Positions 41,857 to 59,881 of a stretch of DNA of 64,000 nucleotides are shown here, one piece after another. Within the stretch, counting starts at the first letter, position 1; the number at the start of each line of letters is the position of its first letter. Under the pieces are notes generated by a model. The model worked only from the letters and a program-made list of their open reading frames with translations. It was not told the origin of the DNA and made no database searches. The stretch is from Caballeronia telluris. Its GTDB lineage: Bacteria; Pseudomonadota; Gammaproteobacteria; Burkholderiales; Burkholderiaceae. Position numbers and translations under genes: made by a program. The DNA lies in NCBI RefSeq assembly GCF_001544495.1, contig NZ_FCNZ02000021.1:39088-103087 (forward strand). The letters are read 5' to 3'.

Positions 41857-42515
41857 TATTTCGCTCCTTTCACAGCGCGCGTCTTGACAGCCGGCGTCAC
41901 GAAAACCTTGCCGCCCTTGGCACCCGGAACGGCGCCGCGAACCAGCAGCAGATTGCGGTCGGCGTCGATGCGAGCGATCACGAGGTTCTGAACCGTCACG
42001 GTATCGTCGCCCATGTGACCCGTCATGCGCTTACCCGGGAAAACACGACCCGGATCCTGCGCCATACCGATCGAACCCGGAACGTTGTGCGAACGCGAGT
42101 TACCGTGCGATGCGCGACCCGATGCGAAGTTGTAGCGCTTGATGGTACCGGCGTAGCCCTTACCGATCGACACGCCTTGCACGTCGACTTTCTGGCCCAC
42201 TTCGAAGAGATCCGTACCGATCACTGCGCCGTTCGACAGCTCGGCAGCCTTCGCGACATCGATTTGAAATTCTTTGAGGACTTCACCGGCTTGAACACCG
42301 GCTTTGGCAAGGTGACCTGCCAACGGCTTCGTCACGCGCGATGCGCGGCGAGTACCGAATGCAACCTGAACGGCGGTATAACCATCCGTTTCAACGGTCT
42401 TGATCTGCGTCACGCGGTTGTCCGACACGTCCAGTACGGTGACGGGAATCGAATCCCCCTCAGGCGTAAAGATACGGGTCATGCCAACCTTGCGACCTAC
42501 GAGTCCAAGGCTCAT
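41856..42515 (-). CDS. rplC: 50S ribosomal protein L3
   Basis: 219 residues (E. coli 209). MSLGLVGRKVGMTRIFTPEG at the N-terminus; 'GRASHGNSRSHNVPGSIGMAQDPG' is the loop reaching the peptidyl transferase centre. GGAG lies 6 nt before the chosen ATG; an ATG four codons and a TTG six codons upstream are in frame but lack a site. Preceded by its own predicted promoter. Confidence 0.97.
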   Translation of the reverse strand: MSLGLVGRKVGMTRIFTPEGDSIPVTVLDVSDNRVTQIKTVETDGYTAVQVAFGTRRASRVTKPLAGHLAKAGVQAGEVLKEFQIDVAKAAELSNGAVIGTDLFEVGQKVDVQGVSIGKGYAGTIKRYNFASGRASHGNSRSHNVPGSIGMAQDPGRVFPGKRMTGHMGDDTVTVQNLVIARIDADRNLLLVRGAVPGAKGGKVFVTPAVKTRAVKGAK

Positions 42516-42611
42516 CGTTTTCTCCATTCCCAACTGCGATTGGTCGGGGCTGATTTACAAAATGCCGGCTCGCCTCGCAGAGATTTGAGCCAGCTTTTTT
42601 GCGCAAATGCG

Positions 42612-42653
42612 CGAAAAGCCTTGAAGTATAACAAGGCTTTTCGTTTTCTGCAA
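42612..42653 (-). promoter_or_regulatory. Predicted promoter of rplC inside a 12-bp inverted repeat
   Basis: On the minus strand: -35 TTGCAG (42653-42648), spacer 17 bp, -10 TATACT (42630-42625). The -10 occupies the 8-nt loop of a perfect inverted repeat (arms 42612-42623 and 42632-42643). Start would be near 42618, about 100 nt before rplC. The element lies in the 187-bp gap between rpsJ and rplC. Confidence 0.65.
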
Positions 42654-42702
42654 GCAATCAAAGACTTAGCACCGCCAGGCGCGCCCGGCGGCGGGTACAA
42701 CC

Positions 42703-43014
42703 TTACTGCAGCTTGATTTCGACATCGACGCCAGCCGGCAGGTCGAGCTTCATCAGCGCGTCGACCGTCTTGTCCGTCGGATCGACGATGTCCATCAGGC
42801 GTTGGTGCGTGCGAATTTCGAGCTGATCGCGCGACGTCTTGTTGACGTGCGGCGAACGCAGGATGTCAAAGCGTTGGATGCGGGTCGGCAGCGGCACCGG
42901 ACCACGAACGATTGCGCCAGTCCGCTTCGCGGTGTCGACGATTTCGGCTGCCGATTGATCGATCAGACGATAGTCGAAAGCCTTCAGGCGAATGCGGATT
43001 TTCTGGTTCTGCAT
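42703..43014 (-). CDS. rpsJ: 30S ribosomal protein S10
   Basis: 103 residues, as in E. coli. MQNQKIRIRLKAFDYRLIDQSA, then 'GPVPLPTRIQRFDILRSPHVNK'. S10 is also NusE, partner of NusB in transcription antitermination. Separated from tuf by 139 bp with a hairpin, and from rplC by 187 bp with a promoter, so it may be expressed with either unit. Confidence 0.97.
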   Translation of the reverse strand: MQNQKIRIRLKAFDYRLIDQSAAEIVDTAKRTGAIVRGPVPLPTRIQRFDILRSPHVNKTSRDQLEIRTHQRLMDIVDPTDKTVDALMKLDLPAGVDVEIKLQ

Positions 43015-43074
43015 GACAATTCCTTGAAAAAGAGCGAGGCGGTATTGCGCCGCCGATTTGGTAAAAGAGCGTGA

Positions 43075-43107
43075 GGCCGGGCCTCCACTGAGGGAGGACG
43101 CCCGGCC
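43075..43107 (-). repeat. G+C-rich hairpin between tuf copy 1 and rpsJ
   Basis: Outer arms 43075-43082 and 43100-43107 (8 bp, all G+C) with a nested CCTC/GAGG stem inside. On the minus strand it is followed only by a weak pyrimidine run (CACGCTCTTTT), so partial termination or attenuation between the str and S10 blocks is more likely than full termination. Confidence 0.6.
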
Positions 43108-43153
43108 CCGGGCACATTACTTCAGTACAGCAACTGCAGGTAAGATTTCGATT

Positions 43154-44344
<1,191 letters not shown>

Positions 44345-44395
44345 GATTGCCTTCTTTCAAAAATGTTGATCGGTTAAGACTTTCAGCTTGCCGAA

Positions 44396-46498
44396 TTACT
44401 TGGATTTCGCGTTGATGATCGCGTCAGACACGTTACGCGGCGCTTCGGAATAGTGCTTGAATTCCATCGTGTACGTTGCGCGGCCTTGCGTCGCCGAACG
44501 CAGCGACGTCGAATAGCCGAACATCTCCGACAGCGGGACTTCAGCGCGCACGATCTTGCCGCCGCCAACCATGTCTTCCATGCCCTGCACGATACCGCGA
44601 CGGCTCGACAGATCGCCCATCACGTTGCCCATGTAGTCTTCCGGCGTTTCGACTTCGACAGCCATCATCGGTTCGAGAATCACCGGGCTCGCACGGCGCA
44701 TTGCTTCCTTGAACGCCATCGAACCGGCCATGCGGAACGCATTTTCGTTCGAGTCGACGTCGTGGTACGAACCGAAGGTCAAGTGAACCTTCACATCGAC
44801 CACCGGGAAACCAGCAAGCACGCCCGCCTTCAGCGTTTCCTGAATACCCTTGTCGACCGCCGGAATGTATTCACGCGGAATCACGCCGCCCTTGATTTCG
44901 TCGAGGAACTCGTAACCCTTGCCCTGCTCGTTCGGCTCCAGCGTGATGACCGCGTGACCGTACTGGCCGCGACCACCCGACTGCTTGACGAACTTGCCGT
45001 CGACGTCTTCAGCCTTGCTGCGGATCGTTTCGCGATACGCAACTTGCGGCTTGCCAACCGTCGCTTCGACGTTGAATTCGCGCTTCATCCGGTCGACCAG
45101 AATTTCGAGGTGCAGTTCGCCCATGCCCGAAATGATGGTCTGGCCCGATTCCTCGTCGGTCTGAACGCGGAACGACGGATCTTCTTGCGCCAGGCGGTTG
45201 AGCGCGAGGCCCATCTTTTCCTGGTCGACCTTCGTCTTCGGCTCGACGGCCTGCGAAATCACCGGCTCCGGGAAAATCATGCGTTCAAGGACGATCGGAT
45301 GCTGCGGATCGCACAGCGTGTCGCCCGTGGTCGCTTCCTTCAGGCCGACTGCCGCGGCGATGTCGCCCGCATGGACTTCCTTGATTTCTTCGCGCTGGTT
45401 TGCGTGCATCAGCAGAATACGGCCGAGACGTTCCTTCTTGTCTTTGGTCGCGTTCAGCAGCGTGTCGCCCGACTTCGTCGTGCCGGAATACACACGGAAA
45501 AAGATCAATTGGCCGACGAACGGGTCGGTCATGATCTTGAATGCCAGCGATGAGAACTTCTCGTCGTCGGCCGCGCGACGCTCGGCCTTCTCACCGTTTT
45601 CGAGTTCGCCCGTGACCGGCGGAATGTCGACCGGCGACGGCAGGAAGTCCAGAACCGCGTCCAGCATACGCTGCACGCCCTTGTTCTTGAACGCCGTACC
45701 GCACAGCATCGGCTGAATTTCGCAAGCGATCGTGCGGTCGCGCAGACCCTTGAGGATTTCCGCCTCGGTCAATTCGCCCGTCTCGAGGTACTTGTTCATC
45801 AAGTCCTCGGTCGACTCCGCCGCCGCCTCGACCATCTTCTCGCGCCACTCATTGCACGTTTCGACGAGGTTTGCCGGGATGTCTTCGTACGAGAACTTCG
45901 TGCCTTGCGACGCTTCGTCCCAAATGATCGCCTTCATCTTCAGCAGGTCGACCACGCCCGTGAACGACTCTTCAGCGCCGATCGGCACGACGACGGGAAC
46001 CGGGTTCGCCTTCAGGCGAAGCTTCAGCTGGTCGTAAACCTTGAAGAAGTTCGCGCCGGTACGGTCCATCTTGTTGATGAACGCGAGACGGGGCACGCCG
46101 TACTTGTTGGCCTGACGCCAAACGGTTTCCGACTGCGGCTGCACGCCGCCCACGGCACAGTAAACCATGCACGCACCGTCGAGCACGCGCATCGAGCGCT
46201 CGACTTCAATCGTGAAGTCGACGTGACCCGGGGTGTCGATGATGTTGATGCGGTGCTCGGCGCGGTCGCCGGCCATGCCCTTCCAGAACGCCGTGGTAGC
46301 TGCCGACGTGATGGTGATGCCGCGCTCCTGCTCTTGCTCCATCCAGTCCATCGTTGCCGCGCCGTCGTGAACTTCACCGATCTTGTGGTTCACGCCCGTA
46401 TAGAACAGGATGCGCTCGGTCGTCGTCGTCTTGCCGGCGTCGATGTGAGCGCTGATACCGATGTTACGGTAGCGCTCGATAGGTGTCTTGCGAGCCAC
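44396..46498 (-). CDS. fusA: Elongation factor G (GTG start)
   Basis: 700 residues (E. coli 704). GTPase domain: AHIDAGKTTTT at 17-27, DTPGHVDF near 88-95, NKMD near 142. Domain IV with 'FVKQSGGRGQYGHAVITLEP' (about 505-525) and domain V with PEDYMGNVMGDLSSRRG follow. Catalyses translocation and, with RRF, ribosome recycling. The start is GTG with AAGGA 6 nt upstream. 121 bp after rpsG, a gap with two hairpins. Confidence 0.97.
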   Translation of the reverse strand: MARKTPIERYRNIGISAHIDAGKTTTTERILFYTGVNHKIGEVHDGAATMDWMEQEQERGITITSAATTAFWKGMAGDRAEHRINIIDTPGHVDFTIEVERSMRVLDGACMVYCAVGGVQPQSETVWRQANKYGVPRLAFINKMDRTGANFFKVYDQLKLRLKANPVPVVVPIGAEESFTGVVDLLKMKAIIWDEASQGTKFSYEDIPANLVETCNEWREKMVEAAAESTEDLMNKYLETGELTEAEILKGLRDRTIACEIQPMLCGTAFKNKGVQRMLDAVLDFLPSPVDIPPVTGELENGEKAERRAADDEKFSSLAFKIMTDPFVGQLIFFRVYSGTTKSGDTLLNATKDKKERLGRILLMHANQREEIKEVHAGDIAAAVGLKEATTGDTLCDPQHPIVLERMIFPEPVISQAVEPKTKVDQEKMGLALNRLAQEDPSFRVQTDEESGQTIISGMGELHLEILVDRMKREFNVEATVGKPQVAYRETIRSKAEDVDGKFVKQSGGRGQYGHAVITLEPNEQGKGYEFLDEIKGGVIPREYIPAVDKGIQETLKAGVLAGFPVVDVKVHLTFGSYHDVDSNENAFRMAGSMAFKEAMRRASPVILEPMMAVEVETPEDYMGNVMGDLSSRRGIVQGMEDMVGGGKIVRAEVPLSEMFGYSTSLRSATQGRATYTMEFKHYSEAPRNVSDAIINAKSK

Positions 46499-46556
46499 TT
46501 TAAATCCTTTATTGGGTCGACGCGGCGGCTTGTGGCCGGCCGCGTCCTAACACAAA

Positions 46557-46588
46557 CGGGCGAGGCGCTTTGGAAGCGCACCCGCCCG
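46557..46588 (-). repeat. Hairpin in the rpsG-fusA gap
   Basis: Outer arms 46557-46562 and 46583-46588, inner arms 46565-46570 and 46574-46579, loop 3 nt: a long imperfect stem. A second G+C palindrome lies at about 46521-46544. No T-run. Candidate for mRNA processing or translational control inside the str block. Confidence 0.55.
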
Positions 46589-46619
46589 GAATTTTTCCGT
46601 TCGACCTAAGTCGGGGGAC

Positions 46620-47090
46620 TTAGAAACGGAAATGCGAGAACGCCTTGTTGGCTTCTGCCATCCGGTGAACTTCGTCGCGCTTCTTCATTGCGCCGCCACG
46701 GCCTTCGGCCGCTTCCGAAAGCTCACCTGCCAGACGCAGGGCCATCGACTTCTCGCTGCGCTTCTTCGCAGCCTCACGCAGCCAACGCATCGCCAATGCC
46801 ATACGACGCGACGGGCGCACTTCGACCGGAACTTGATAGTTCGCACCACCAACGCGACGGCTCTTCACTTCGACGACCGGCTTCACGTTGTTGAGCGCAA
46901 CCGTGAACACTTCCAGCGGGTCCTTGCCACCCTTCGTCTGGATCTGTTCAAAAGCGCCGTACACGATACGCTCGGCAACCGACTTCTTGCCGGAGAGCAT
47001 CAGTACGTTCATGAACTTAGCTACATCAACGTTGCCGAACTTCGGATCCGGCAACACTTCCCGCTTGGGGACTTCGCGACGACGCGGCAT
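46620..47090 (-). CDS. rpsG: 30S ribosomal protein S7
   Basis: 156 residues (E. coli K-12 179, B strain 156). MPRRREVPKREVLPDPKFGNVDVAKFMN and 'RVGGANYQVPVEVRPSRRMALAMRWL' are diagnostic. S7 nucleates the 30S head and, in E. coli, represses the str operon by binding the rpsL-rpsG gap; here that gap is 176 bp with G+C palindromes, but I cannot confirm an S7 site. Confidence 0.97.
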   Translation of the reverse strand: MPRRREVPKREVLPDPKFGNVDVAKFMNVLMLSGKKSVAERIVYGAFEQIQTKGGKDPLEVFTVALNNVKPVVEVKSRRVGGANYQVPVEVRPSRRMALAMRWLREAAKKRSEKSMALRLAGELSEAAEGRGGAMKKRDEVHRMAEANKAFSHFRF

Positions 47091-47266
47091 GTTTCTTCCT
47101 TTAACTTTTCAGTTGGAGCTCGATGAGCCCCGCGGCCACCAACAAACCCGATCCATCTCACTTGATTAACCAGCTTGGCCGGGTGACCACTTACTCGACA
47201 GCACCGGCACTTCCGGCACCACCGCCTTGAACGCCTTGCGGCAACCTGAAACTACGAACCGGCGAA

Positions 47267-47647
47267 TTACTTGCCAGCCTTGGCACGCTTCGCACCGTAC
47301 TTCGAGCGAGCCTGCTTACGGTCCTTGACGCCCTGGGTATCCAGCGAGCCGCGAACCATGTGGTAACGCACACCCGGCAAGTCCTTCACACGACCGCCGC
47401 GAATCAGCACGACCGAGTGTTCCTGCAGGTTGTGGCCTTCACCACCGATGTACGAAATGACTTCGAAGCCGTTCGTCAGACGAACCTTGGCAACTTTACG
47501 AAGTGCCGAGTTCGGCTTCTTCGGCGTCGTCGTGTACACGCGAGTGCACACGCCGCGACGCTGCGGGCAGTCCTGCAAAGCCGGCGACTTGCTCTTCGTT
47601 GTTTCCGAAGCGCGGCCTTTGCGAACCAATTGATTGATGGTTGGCAT
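47267..47647 (-). CDS. rpsL: 30S ribosomal protein S12
   Basis: 126 residues (E. coli 124). MPTINQLVRKGRASETTKSK; the two streptomycin-sensitive lysine segments are wild type: TTPKKPNSALRK (about 40-51) and GGRVKDLPGVRYH (about 84-96). S12 sits at the decoding centre. First gene of the str block, with its own promoter 152 bp upstream of the ATG. Confidence 0.97.
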   Translation of the reverse strand: MPTINQLVRKGRASETTKSKSPALQDCPQRRGVCTRVYTTTPKKPNSALRKVAKVRLTNGFEVISYIGGEGHNLQEHSVVLIRGGRVKDLPGVRYHMVRGSLDTQGVKDRKQARSKYGAKRAKAGK

Positions 47648-47798
47648 TGTCTATTCCTGAAATTGATCAAAATCGACGCGCCCTTTTTCGGGCAAAGCGA
47701 ATCGAAGCGCGTATCGAACTTCTCATCCTCAACTGCGTCCAGCCCGCGTCGAATCGATTTTCGAGCGCGCGCGAACGAGCCAAGAACGAGAACCTAGC

Positions 47799-47828
47799 AT
47801 GATAGTCCGAGATTGCTAATTCGGTCAA
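47799..47828 (-). promoter_or_regulatory. Predicted sigma-70 promoter of the str block (rpsL)
   Basis: On the minus strand: -35 TTGACC (47828-47823), spacer 18 bp, -10 TATCAT (47804-47799). Lies in the gap between the recQ stop and rpsL, giving a leader of about 145 nt. Confidence 0.65.
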
Positions 47829-47868
47829 TAGCTTGCACCGCTTTCCGGCTACCCCGGTGAGCGCAAGG

Positions 47869-49716
47869 CTAGTCCGCTGCGACGACTTCGAGCAATTCGT
47901 CGCCAAAACGGTCGAGTTTTCGTGCGCCGATTCCCGGGATATGACGCAAATCGTCGATCGAATTAGGGTCGTTGCGAGCGATCTCGGCGAGCGTCGCGTC
48001 GTGGAAAATCACGTAGGCCGGCACGCCGTCGCTCTTCGCCGTTTCGGACCGCCACAAGCGCAGGCGTTCCCAGCGAGCCTTCTCGCGCGGCGACATCCCC
48101 GCGGCCGGGTCCGCACGCTCGCCCGTGCGCGCCGACGACTGACGCGTGCGCGTCGGTTTCACGTATTTGCGCAGTGTCACGTTTTGCTCGCCCTTGAGGA
48201 CGGGCTTGCTTGCGTCGGTCAGCACGAGGGCACCGAACCCGTCGTGATCGACCGCCAGGTAGCCGAACGCGACCAGTTGCCGGAAAACAGCGCGCCACTC
48301 CGGCTCCGACAGTTCTGCGCCGACGCCGAACGTCGACAACTTTTCGTGCCCGCGCTGCAGGATTTTCTCCGTGCGATTGCCGCGCAGGATATCGATCAGA
48401 TGACCGGCGCCAAAGTGAAACCCGCTCGCCTTGAACGCGCGGTACACGCAGGACAGCGCCATTTGCGCCTCGCGCGTGGCGTTCCACGAAGCCGGCGGCT
48501 CGATGCAGGTGTCGCAATTGCCGCACGGCTGGCTCGTTTCGCCGAAGTACCCGAGCAGCCGCACGCGCCGGCAGGACGCGGCCTCGCAAAGCCCGAGCAA
48601 CGCGTCGAGCTTGCCGCCCTGAACGCGCTTGTGTACGTCATCGGCGTCGGATTCGTCGATCATCTTGCGCTGCTGCACGACGTCGCCGAGACCGTAGGCC
48701 ATCCATGCATTCGCCGGCATGCCGTCGCGGCCCGCGCGCCCCGTCTCCTGATAGTAGCCTTCGACGCTCTTCGGCAAATCCAGATGCGCGACGAACCGCA
48801 CATCTGGCTTGTCGATACCCATGCCGAAGGCGATCGTCGCGCACATCACGATGCCCTCCTCGCGCTGGAACATTTCCTGGTGTTTCTGACGCGTCTCGAA
48901 CTCCATGCCGGCGTGGTACGGCAGCGCGCGAACGCCCTGGCCCTTGAGCCAGTCGGCCGTTTCCTCGACCTTGCGGCGCGACAGGCAATAGATCACGCCC
49001 GCATCGGTCGTGCCGTCCTTGTTCGTGTGCTCGGCGCGGATGAAATCGAGCAGCTGCGCACGCGCATTGTCCTTCTCGACGATCCGGTAACGGATGTTCG
49101 GCCGATCGAAGCTCGACACGAAGATGCGCGCGTCGTCGAGTGCGAGGCGGTGAACGATTTCGTCGCGCGTGATCGCATCGGCGGTCGCCGTAAGGGCGAT
49201 ACGCGGCACCGATGGAAAACGCTCATGGAGCACCGACAACTGGATGTATTCGGGCCGAAAGTCGTGCCCCCATTGCGATACGCAATGAGCCTCGTCGATG
49301 GCGAAGAGACCGATCGGCGCGCTTTCGAGCAAATCGAGGAAGCGCGCCGTCATCAGGCGCTCGGGCGCGACGTAGAGCAGGTCGATTTCGCCGGTACGCA
49401 ACGCGCGCTCGGTCGCGGCAGCTTCGGCGCCCGACAGCGTGGAATTCAGGTATGCGGCGCGCACGCCGACTTCGAGCAGCGCCGCCACCTGGTCCTGCAT
49501 CAGCGCGATCAGCGGCGAGACGACGATGCCCGCGCCGAAACCGGCTTCGCGCCGTACCAGTGAGGGAATCTGATAACACAGCGACTTGCCGCCGCCCGTT
49601 GGCATGAGCACGAGAGAATCGCCGCCTGCGGCCACGTGTTCGACGATATCGCCCTGCTGTCCGCGAAATGCGGGGTAGCCAAATACTTCGTTGAGGATTT
49701 CGAGCGATCGGGACAT
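47869..49716 (-). CDS. recQ: ATP-dependent DNA helicase RecQ
   Basis: 615 residues (E. coli 609). Helicase motif I TGGGKS is at 40-45, motif II DEAH at 141-144, the aromatic-rich loop is SQWGHDFRPEY, and motif VI is QETGRAGRDG. The RecQ-C-terminal zinc-binding cysteines are in EAASCRRVRLLGYFGE and CGNCDTC. An HRDC domain ends the protein (PAYVIFHDATLAEIAR). A 3'-5' helicase in RecF-pathway repair. Start at MSRSLEILNEVFG; the upstream frame from 49818 is unsupported. It lies between the rpoBC and str blocks, bounded by the rpoC terminator and the rpsL promoter. Confidence 0.95.
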   Translation of the reverse strand: MSRSLEILNEVFGYPAFRGQQGDIVEHVAAGGDSLVLMPTGGGKSLCYQIPSLVRREAGFGAGIVVSPLIALMQDQVAALLEVGVRAAYLNSTLSGAEAAATERALRTGEIDLLYVAPERLMTARFLDLLESAPIGLFAIDEAHCVSQWGHDFRPEYIQLSVLHERFPSVPRIALTATADAITRDEIVHRLALDDARIFVSSFDRPNIRYRIVEKDNARAQLLDFIRAEHTNKDGTTDAGVIYCLSRRKVEETADWLKGQGVRALPYHAGMEFETRQKHQEMFQREEGIVMCATIAFGMGIDKPDVRFVAHLDLPKSVEGYYQETGRAGRDGMPANAWMAYGLGDVVQQRKMIDESDADDVHKRVQGGKLDALLGLCEAASCRRVRLLGYFGETSQPCGNCDTCIEPPASWNATREAQMALSCVYRAFKASGFHFGAGHLIDILRGNRTEKILQRGHEKLSTFGVGAELSEPEWRAVFRQLVAFGYLAVDHDGFGALVLTDASKPVLKGEQNVTLRKYVKPTRTRQSSARTGERADPAAGMSPREKARWERLRLWRSETAKSDGVPAYVIFHDATLAEIARNDPNSIDDLRHIPGIGARKLDRFGDELLEVVAAD

Positions 49717-49816
49717 TGAAAGGACGGGGACGTCGTGGCGTGGATGCACCGATTTTACCAACGAAGCAGCCCGCATCCCGAGCTTTGCACGCGGATTATC
49801 CGATCGGACGATGGGC

Positions 49817-49850
49817 AAAAAAAAACCGCCCGGTCGAAACCGGGCGGCTT
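49817..49850 (-). terminator. Terminator of the rpoBC operon
   Basis: On the minus strand the stem CCGCCCGG/CCGGGCGG (49840-49847 with 49826-49833) with a 6-nt loop is followed by nine Ts. It ends about 90 bp after the rpoC stop. Confidence 0.93.
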
Positions 49851-49903
49851 TAAGCTGCCAGAGAGTTCGTGAAGTCCGGGTCCTGAGACCCAGGCCCCGC
49901 GAC

Positions 49904-54142
<4,239 letters not shown>

Positions 54143-54163
54143 TGCCTTCTCTCCGTAGTCCGA

Positions 54164-58270
<4,107 letters not shown>

Positions 58271-58481
58271 ACGATCTCCGAATCACGGCGGGCGTTGCCG
58301 AGGCGGGATACCTCGATGACACGACCCGGTGTTCACCGACTGAGACTCGTGAATCGTCCCGGGAGGACGAACGAGCCTAGAAGCTTGGTGGTTGGCCGCT
58401 ACCAACCGCTGGCTGACGGCAGCGGATGCCTGTGTTGCCCGCTACCCGACCAAACTTGCCTTCTGCAGTCGCTTCAGAAGA

Positions 58482-58526
58482 CAAAGAGAATGACCGGCAA
58501 ACTTTCCCGACCGACGATTCTCTTTG
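58482..58526 (-). repeat. Long hairpin in the rpoB leader (possible RNase III site)
   Basis: Perfect 10-bp arms 58482-58491 and 58517-58526, with a partly pairable 25-nt interior. No T-run on the minus strand. By position it resembles the RNase III-processed hairpin of the E. coli rplL-rpoB gap; the role is inferred. Confidence 0.5.
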
Positions 58527-58586
58527 ACCTCTATGCGGACTGTTTTCCCGAAATTCGGGCGTAAAACCTCGGTCCCCACAAAGCAC

Positions 58587-58616
58587 AAAAAGGCCGGCGG
58601 TGCAAAACCGCCAGCC
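58587..58616 (-). terminator. Attenuator-like terminator between rplL and rpoB
   Basis: Stem 58592-58601 with 58607-58616 (10 bp, one G-U pair on the minus strand), 5-nt loop, followed by five Ts and a G. About 20 nt after the rplL stop. Since rpoB lies downstream in the same unit, partial termination to lower rpoBC relative to rplJL is the likely role. Confidence 0.8.
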
Positions 58617-58636
58617 TTCGCAGAGCGCAGCGAAAC

Positions 58637-59008
58637 TTACTTGATTTCAGCCTTCGCGCCTGCTTCTTCCAGCTTCTTCTTCGCTTCTTCAGCAGCAGCC
58701 TTCGGTACCGCTTCCTTCACAGGCTTCGGTGCGCCGTCGACCAGGTCCTTCGCTTCCTTCAGGCCGAGACCCGTCAGTTCACGAACAGCCTTAATGACCG
58801 ACACCTTGTTCGCGCCGACTTCCGTCAGGTTGACCGTGAATTCGGTTTGCTCTTCAGCGACTGCAGCTGCAGCGCCTGCCGGGCCAGCGACAGCAACTGC
58901 TGCAGCCGACACGCCGAACTTCTCTTCGAACGCCTTGACCAGCTCGTTCAGTTCCAGAACCGACATCGAGCCTACTGCTTCGAGGATGTCTTCTTTTGCG
59001 ATTGCCAT
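58637..59008 (-). CDS. rplL: 50S ribosomal protein L7/L12
   Basis: 123 residues (E. coli 121). N-terminal dimerisation domain 'ILEAVGSMSVLELNELVKAFEEKFGV', an Ala-rich hinge (about 35-52), and a C-terminal factor-binding domain 'VIKAVRELTGLGLKEAKDLVDGAPK'. Present in several copies per ribosome on the L10 stalk. 83 bp after rplJ. Confidence 0.97.
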   Translation of the reverse strand: MAIAKEDILEAVGSMSVLELNELVKAFEEKFGVSAAAVAVAGPAGAAAAVAEEQTEFTVNLTEVGANKVSVIKAVRELTGLGLKEAKDLVDGAPKPVKEAVPKAAAEEAKKKLEEAGAKAEIK

Positions 59009-59091
59009 TTGAAATACTCCTAAATTGAATTCGGATCGAGCTAGCGATCTAGCTAATGCCTAACCGAGCAACTGGTGCCCAAGTGCATGCG

Positions 59092-59589
59092 TTACGCAGC
59101 TTCGCCCTGCTTCTTCTCCGCGAGAGCGGCGAGGCCGCGCGCGAAGCCAGCAACAGGAGCTTGCATGACGTAAAGCAGCTTGGAGAGCAGTTCTTCGCGG
59201 CTCGGGATGTTGGCCAGCGCTTGCACGCCTACCTTGTCCATCACGTTGCCTTCGTAGGAACCGGCCTTGATGATCAACTTGTCATTGCTTTTGCCGAAGT
59301 CGTTCACGACCTTGGCTGCTGCAATGGCATCTTCCGAGATGCCGTAGATCAGAGGACCGGTCATCTGCTCAGCCAGCGGAGCGAACGGCGTACCCTCCAC
59401 GGCGCGACGCGCCAGCGTGTTTTTCAACACGCGGAGATACACTTGTTGCTCGCGCGCTTTCGCGCGCAGCTTGGTCAGATCGCCAACCGTGATCCCACGA
59501 TACTCAGCGAGCACCATCGTCTGAGCCTTCGCGACTTGCGCGGCGACTTCAGCGACGACTGCCTGCTTATCTTCTTTGTTCAGTGGCAC
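59092..59589 (-). CDS. rplJ: 50S ribosomal protein L10 (GTG start)
   Basis: 165 residues, as in E. coli. MPLNKEDKQAVVAEVAAQVAKAQ begins at a GTG with GGAGG 7 nt upstream; a frame open for 71 codons further upstream is leader sequence. 'EYRGITVGDLTKLRAKAREQ' and KNTLARRAVEGTPF are typical. The C-terminal helix binds L7/L12 dimers. In many bacteria L10 represses its own mRNA. Confidence 0.96.
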   Translation of the reverse strand: MPLNKEDKQAVVAEVAAQVAKAQTMVLAEYRGITVGDLTKLRAKAREQQVYLRVLKNTLARRAVEGTPFAPLAEQMTGPLIYGISEDAIAAAKVVNDFGKSNDKLIIKAGSYEGNVMDKVGVQALANIPSREELLSKLLYVMQAPVAGFARGLAALAEKKQGEAA

Positions 59590-59881
59590 GGTTAAACCTC
59601 CAGATTCGATGCGCCGACGTGGCGCATCGCGTTCAACAACGGCGTCCGACCTGTTAGGAGCATTTCGATCGGCTGGTGTGCACCGCTTTGGCGCACGACA
59701 ACCGACTTCAACCACTACAAAACTGTTTCGGGTTCGCCATCTGCGTTGGCTTGCATTAAGGCAACGCCTGATTGCTGCGTCACCGCCAACGGTCTTTGAC
59801 AACCGGCCGCGAGACCTACTACCGTCTCTCAGCCGCCCAAAGCCCTTAACGCACGGTCAATTTGACCATGCGCATGATTCT
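59590..59881 (-). promoter_or_regulatory. rplA-rplJ gap: probable L10 leader region
   Basis: 292 bp without a gene. The position matches the L10 leader that binds the L10-L12 complex and autoregulates rplJL in many bacteria. Palindromes GGTCAATTTGACC (59855-59867) and CATGCGCATG (59867-59876) lie next to the rplA stop. I cannot fold the leader by eye with certainty, and I see no strong promoter. Confidence 0.45.

Larger units (their letters stand above)
58271..58636 (-). other. rplL-rpoB intergenic leader
   Basis: 366 bp with no gene. In transcription order it holds an intrinsic-terminator-like hairpin just after rplL, a small CCCGAA/TTCGGG palindrome at 58549-58561, a long hairpin at 58482-58526, and then about 210 nt with no structure I can identify before rpoB. 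The E. coli counterpart contains an attenuator and an RNase III processing site; the same logic is plausible here. Confidence 0.65.
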
